DNA of 64,000 nucleotides from an uncultured Lachnospiraceae bacterium (lineage in GTDB: Bacteria > Bacillota > Clostridia > Lachnospirales > Lachnospiraceae). Below the pieces are notes generated by a model that was given only the letters and a program-made list of their open reading frames with translations, searched no databases and was not told where the DNA came from. The translations under genes were made by a program, and so were the position numbers. Location of the stretch: positions 24,281 to 88,280 of the forward strand of contig CACZIO010000003.1 in NCBI GenBank assembly GCA_902781215.1, written 5' to 3'. This document shows, piece after piece, positions 60,503-64,000 of this stretch; positions within the stretch are counted from its first letter, which is position 1, and every line of letters starts with the position of its first letter.

Positions 60503-61192
60503 ATGGAAAGATATATACTGGCATCCCAGTCCCCGCGCAGGCGCGAGCTCCTGCACCTGGTGCTGAATGAATATGAAGTGATCCCCGCGAAGGGAGAGGA
60601 GGTCGTGCGCAGTACGGACCCCGCAGAGGTCGTACAGGAGCTGTCGTTCCAGAAGGCCATGGAAGTGGCAAAAAAGCTCAGGCCCTGCCAGGGCGACCGG
60701 ATGATCGTCATCGGGGCGGACACCGTCGTCGCGGTGGACGGTGAGATCCTGGGCAAGCCGCATGACCGGGCGGACGCCGCCCGCATGATCGGCATGCTGC
60801 AGGGAAGAGAGCACCATGTCTTTACCGGCGTGACCGTCTGCTGGACCGGCGGCGAAGAGGACGAAGAAGGGATTGATGTAAGTCTGCCCGGGGATCAGGA
60901 AGCCGGGACGGCTTCAGGATCCGGTGCGGAAGCGGTTGGAACAGAGGGCATGGAATCCGTAATACACTGGTTCTCCTTCAGTGAGGAGACGGCGGTCGAC
61001 GTCTTTCCCATGAACCGCGGCGAGATCGAGGGCTATATCTCCCTCAAAGAGCCCTACGACAAGGCCGGTGCCTACGGCATCCAGGGCGCCTTCAGCATCT
61101 TTATCCGCGGGATCCGCGGCGATTACAACAATGTCGTGGGCCTGCCCGCAGCCAGACTCTACCACGAGATGGCGAAGCGGGGCCTGCTGTAA
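60503..61192 (+). CDS. maf: Maf-family nucleotide pyrophosphatase
   Basis: House-cleaning nucleoside triphosphate pyrophosphatase. The 229-residue protein begins RYILASQSPRRRELLHLV and shows IVIGADTVVAVDGEILGKPHD and the family ending EPYDKAGAYGIQG...GDYNNVVGLP. A low-complexity insertion (about 117-152, rich in Gly, Glu, Ala, Ser) sits in the loop after VFTGVTVCW, where most relatives have only a short turn. ATG 60503 has GAGG 5 bases upstream; a GTG at 60497 is possible. Confidence 0.94.
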   Translation: MERYILASQSPRRRELLHLVLNEYEVIPAKGEEVVRSTDPAEVVQELSFQKAMEVAKKLRPCQGDRMIVIGADTVVAVDGEILGKPHDRADAARMIGMLQGREHHVFTGVTVCWTGGEEDEEGIDVSLPGDQEAGTASGSGAEAVGTEGMESVIHWFSFSEETAVDVFPMNRGEIEGYISLKEPYDKAGAYGIQGAFSIFIRGIRGDYNNVVGLPAARLYHEMAKRGLL

Positions 61193-61293
61193 GGAACGAC
61201 GGGACCATCGGGAGGATGCCTTTTTTTGCTGCATGATCATGTCGTTTGACACATAGGTTGTTTTCACAACAGGATGAGGTGAAAAAAACAAAA

Positions 61294-61323
61294 TGAGTCA
61301 AAGAGAAACGTCCCTTTGACTCA
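61294..61323. terminator. Inverted repeat between maf and ttcA
   Basis: TGAGTCAAAG and CTTTGACTCA are perfect 10-base arms around AGAAACGTCC. A further direct copy of CTTTGACTCA follows (61325-61334) and reaches the ttcA stop codon. It lies between two convergent genes and may end transcription from both; T-runs are weak. Confidence 0.55.
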
Positions 61324-61331
61324 CCTTTGAC

Positions 61332-62243
61332 TCAGTAGTCCTCGAGAAAGCTGTGCTTCTCACCGTGGATCTTGTAGCCCAGGACCTTGTTGAGGACGAC
61401 GTTCTCGGTCGCGCGGAAGAGGTTGTTCTCCACCTGGGGAATAGTCTTGGCCAGGCTGGCGATGAGGCGCTTGGTCTCGAGCCGCTTGGAGACGGAGGGC
61501 TCAGAGGAATCGGCCGCCTGGTGGGCAGCCTCGGTGAAGCGGCAGGCGCACTGCAGGAAGCGGAGTTCGTTGTCGTCGCGCCAGCGGATGATGTCCTTCT
61601 CCCGGATGAGGTACATGGGGCGGATCAGCTCCATGCCCTCGAAGTTGGTGCTGCGCAGCTTGGGCAGCATGGCCTGGTACTGACCGGAATAGAGCATGCC
61701 CATGAGGATGGTCTCGATGGCGTCGTCGTAGTGGTGGCCCAGGGCGATCTTGTTGCAGCCGCGTTCTTTGGCGAAGCGGTAGAGATAGCCGCGCCGCATG
61801 CGGGCGCATAGATAGCAGGGCGATTTTTCGATGGTATAGACGGCATCGAAAATACTGGTCTCGCAGAACTCGACGGGGACGCCCAGAAGATTCGCGTTCT
61901 CCTCGATCATGCGCCGGTTCTCCGGCAGATAGCCGGGATCCATGCACAAAAAAACCAGAGAAAAAGGAAATTTATTGTGGCGCTTGAGCTCCTGGAAGAG
62001 CTTGGCCATGAGCATGGAGTCCTTGCCGCCGGAGATGCAGACGGCGATCCGGTCCCCCTCCTCGACCAGCTGGTACTGGACGACGGCCTTCTCAAACCGT
62101 CCGACCAGATCGTGCTTGAACTTTTTGCGAAGGGCCTTCTCGATATCATTTCTGCGGGACTCCATATCGTTCTCAGGGGACCCGACGTCATTTTTGCCAG
62201 CCTCAGTATTTTCTGCGGGGACGCCAACTTCTGTATTTACCAT
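61332..62243 (-). CDS. ttcA: tRNA 2-thiocytidine biosynthesis protein TtcA-like
   Basis: ATP-dependent thiolation of cytidine 32 in tRNA, or a related PP-loop sulfur transfer. The 303-residue protein has the PP-loop SGGKDS at 71-76, FCETSIFDAVYTIEKSPCYLCARMRRG (CxxC for the iron-sulfur cluster), LGHHYDDAIETILMGMLY and RPMYLIREKDI, in TtcA order; a further CAC motif follows (LQCACRF). The first ~35 residues are charged and poorly conserved. Its start overlaps the end of pyrI by 7 bases, so it is translated with the pyrimidine genes. Confidence 0.9.
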   Translation of the reverse strand: MVNTEVGVPAENTEAGKNDVGSPENDMESRRNDIEKALRKKFKHDLVGRFEKAVVQYQLVEEGDRIAVCISGGKDSMLMAKLFQELKRHNKFPFSLVFLCMDPGYLPENRRMIEENANLLGVPVEFCETSIFDAVYTIEKSPCYLCARMRRGYLYRFAKERGCNKIALGHHYDDAIETILMGMLYSGQYQAMLPKLRSTNFEGMELIRPMYLIREKDIIRWRDDNELRFLQCACRFTEAAHQAADSSEPSVSKRLETKRLIASLAKTIPQVENNLFRATENVVLNKVLGYKIHGEKHSFLEDY

Positions 62244-62674
62244 TCATTCTCCTGTTCCGTATATTTCTCGTCGCAGTAGCTGCAGCGGTAGATCTTGCGG
62301 CGGGTGTCCGCCAGATAGAACATGTGCTGGACGCCCTGCTCGATGGTCGTGATGCAGCGGGGATTGTTGCACTTGATCACGTTGCGGACCTCCCTGGGCA
62401 GGGAGATGCCGCGTTTCTCGACCAGCTCGCCGCCCTTGATGATGTTGACCGTGATGTCCGGGTCGATAAAGGCAATGACATCCAGGTTGATGTCCAGTTC
62501 GGTCTCGATCTTGAGGATATCCTTCTTGCCCATGGCATTGCTGCGCGCGTTCTTGATGATCGCGACCGGGCACTCCAGTTTGTTCAGCTCCAGATGATGG
62601 TAGATCGACATGCTGCGTCCCGCGTGGATGTGGTCGAGCACGATGCCGTTTTCAATTTTTCCTACGTTCAGCAT
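62237..62674 (-). CDS. pyrI: Aspartate carbamoyltransferase regulatory chain
   Basis: Binds nucleotides and zinc and controls the catalytic chain PyrB. The 145-residue protein has the allosteric domain (GIVLDHIHAGRS, ECPVAIIKNARSNAMGKKDI) and the zinc domain with CNNPRC and CSYC cysteine pairs. It lies 37 bases downstream of pyrB and overlaps ttcA. Confidence 0.96.
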   Translation of the reverse strand: MLNVGKIENGIVLDHIHAGRSMSIYHHLELNKLECPVAIIKNARSNAMGKKDILKIETELDINLDVIAFIDPDITVNIIKGGELVEKRGISLPREVRNVIKCNNPRCITTIEQGVQHMFYLADTRRKIYRCSYCDEKYTEQENEW

Positions 62675-62711
62675 ATATTATCCGATTCCTTTCTCTGAAA
62701 AATACTGTCAA

Positions 62712-63656
62712 TCATGCTTCCTCGGTCACGCTTCCATCATCATTGACATGGATGTCCAGCAGGGTGAGGATGAGGGCCATGCGGACGTAGACGCCGTACT
62801 GGACCTGGCGGAAATAGGCCGCGCGGGGGTCCTTGTCGACCTCGACGGAGATCTCGTTGACGCGCGGCAGGGGGTGCAGGACGTACATGTCGTTCTTAGC
62901 CCTGCGCATGATCCGGGGTGTCAGGATATAGAAATCCTTCAGGCGGATGTAGTCCTCTTCATTGAAGAAGCGCTCGCGCTGGACGCGGGTCATATAGAGA
63001 ATGTCGAGGCGGCCGATCACATCGTCGAGCCGGACAAACTCCTCATAGGGGATGTCGTTTTCCTCCAGCTTCTCGACGACATAGTCGGGGATTTTCAGTT
63101 CATCGGGGGAAATAAAGGCAAAGCGGATTCCGTCGTAGCGGGACATGGCGGAGATCAGGGAGTGGACGGTACGGCCGAACTTGAGGTCGCCGCACAGGCC
63201 GATGGTCATGTTGTTGAGGCGGCCAGTCAGGGACCGGATGGTCAACATGTCAGTCAGAGTCTGGGTCGGATGCTGGTGGCCGCCGTCGCCGCAGTTGATC
63301 ACGGGAATGCCGGAGGCCTGTTTGGCCACCATGGCGGCACCCTCCTTGGGGTGGCGGATTGCGGCGATGTCCGCGAAGCAGGAGATGGTCCGAATGGTAT
63401 CCGCGACGCTCTCGCCCTTGGAGACGGAGGAACTGGTCGCATCCGAAAAGCCCATCGTGCTGCCGCCCAGGTTCAGCATGGCGGTCTCCGTGGACAGACG
63501 CGTGCGCGTCGAGGGCTCATAGAAGAGCGTTGCCAGCTTTTTGCCCCGGCAGGCATTGGCATATTTTTTCGGATTCGCTTCGATGTCAGCTGCGAGATCG
63601 AAGATCTTGTCGAGCTCGCTTACAGAAAAGTCCAGCGGTGTCAGAATATGGCGCAT
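62712..63656 (-). CDS. pyrB: Aspartate carbamoyltransferase catalytic chain
   Basis: Condenses carbamoyl phosphate and aspartate in the first committed step of pyrimidine synthesis. The 314-residue protein shows the carbamoyl-phosphate loop [66 protein letters not shown] and [18 protein letters not shown] precedes the ATG. It heads the pyrB-pyrI-ttcA unit, behind a leader of about 130 bases. Confidence 0.97.
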   Translation of the reverse strand: MRHILTPLDFSVSELDKIFDLAADIEANPKKYANACRGKKLATLFYEPSTRTRLSTETAMLNLGGSTMGFSDATSSSVSKGESVADTIRTISCFADIAAIRHPKEGAAMVAKQASGIPVINCGDGGHQHPTQTLTDMLTIRSLTGRLNNMTIGLCGDLKFGRTVHSLISAMSRYDGIRFAFISPDELKIPDYVVEKLEENDIPYEEFVRLDDVIGRLDILYMTRVQRERFFNEEDYIRLKDFYILTPRIMRRAKNDMYVLHPLPRVNEISVEVDKDPRAAYFRQVQYGVYVRMALILTLLDIHVNDDGSVTEEA

Positions 63657-63791
63657 ACACGATCCTTTCTTATAAGATTTTCAGCCCGTCTGCGGAAAAC
63701 GGCCGGGAGGCCTGAAACTGCCCGGACCCGGCAGCGTGATCAGAACCGGGATTCGAGAGTCCTTCACGGAACGGGAGTTTACTTGTTCCAA

Positions 63792-63820
63792 AATATAACA
63801 GCATTTCCCTCTGTAGTAAA
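63792..63820 (-). promoter_or_regulatory. Probable promoter of the pyrB operon
   Basis: On the minus strand: TTTACT, 17 bases, TATATT. The leader between it and pyrB is GC-rich (CCCGG and GGGAGGCC blocks) and could hold an attenuator, but I see no clean terminator. Confidence 0.5.
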
Positions 63821-63836
63821 GAGAGAAAAAAACGCT

Positions 63837-63878
63837 CGATACAGTATTTTTCACTCTCGGAGCTTTGTGCCGCGAGGA
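63837..63878. repeat. Truncated copy of palindromic repeat family A
   Basis: GATACAGTATTTTTC followed by CTCTCGGAGCTTTGTGCCGCGAGG matches 17748-17789 almost base for base, then diverges abruptly before the GCGGC arm. The final bases 63879-64000 show no gene that I can support. Confidence 0.65.
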
Positions 63879-64000
63879 AAGAGCGGAATCCCGGACTACT
63901 TTCTTTATCCTATCTCCGCAGAAGACTCCCGCCTCTGCAGGCGGTGAGATGAATGCGGTTTTTGTCAGTAAACAGTCAGTAAATCCTGCCTTGCGGGTGG

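Overview
The window is chromosomal DNA from a GC-rich member of the Clostridia, most likely Lachnospiraceae. This is inferred from gene content and style: a glutamine synthetase/ANTAR-regulator pair, LL-diaminopimelate aminotransferase plus meso-diaminopimelate dehydrogenase, a CBS/DRTGG manganese pyrophosphatase, bacteriocin-free housekeeping neighbours, a DUF815 ATPase, MoxR/VWA genes, strong AGGAGG-type ribosome binding sites and tRNA genes without an encoded CCA. About 41 protein genes and seven tRNA genes are supported. No phage, CRISPR array, rRNA or complete insertion sequence was seen.

Layout. 1-3700: the start of a trans-sulfuration-type PLP enzyme facing left, then glnA - ANTAR regulator - dapL behind a leader that contains an intrinsic terminator. 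3700-10300: ileS behind a long hairpin-rich leader, then glgP. 10484-16465: ddl-murF (cell wall), a Nudix hydrolase, an EamA transporter and a double-hotdog MaoC-like protein flanked by copies of a palindromic repeat. 16550-18708 (left-facing): MoxR ATPase and VWA protein. 18964-35848: ddh, a DUF815 ATPase, a lipid-linked GT2 glycosyltransferase, an iron-type alcohol dehydrogenase, two adjacent VanY-type D,D-carboxypeptidases, ppaC, hslO, a repeat-rich zinc-ribbon membrane protein, an NSS transporter and an unrecognised membrane-anchored protein. 35920-36697: seven left-facing tRNAs (Pro, Gly, Arg, His, Gln, Lys, Leu) from one consensus promoter. 37021-42173 (left-facing): rdgB, an RlmL-like methyltransferase, gdhA and asnA. 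42518-57673: a nuclease-helicase fusion, a GH13 glycosidase, gshA, a hybrid sensor kinase lacking its phospho-acceptor histidine, an acylphosphatase, a double-Nudix protein and a very long beta-galactosidase. 57738-63656: deoD, MscS-type channel, maf, and a pyrB-pyrI-ttcA operon.

Common threads. Ammonia assimilation recurs (glnA, gdhA, asnA), and an inverted repeat of the form TTGTATACAA lies upstream of gdhA, between asnA and the helicase gene, and upstream of ileS, with a weaker version at glnA; it fits the general operator form of FadR-type GntR regulators. Peptidoglycan precursor and remodelling genes recur too (dapL, ddh, ddl, murF, two VanY-like peptidases).

The most unusual items are: (1) a beta-galactosidase fused in frame behind the N-terminal domain of an IS1182-type transposase, translated from the transposase-side ribosome binding site; (2) several families of nested palindromic repeats between genes, including a 29-base-pair hairpin and two 71-base direct repeats inside the predicted 5' leader of the sensor kinase gene; (3) the sensor kinase itself, with Gln at the H-box position; (4) recurring low-complexity linkers inserted into otherwise ordinary enzymes; and (5) 51-base minisatellites in two unrelated genes. 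All functional statements rest on motif recognition by eye; no database search was possible.
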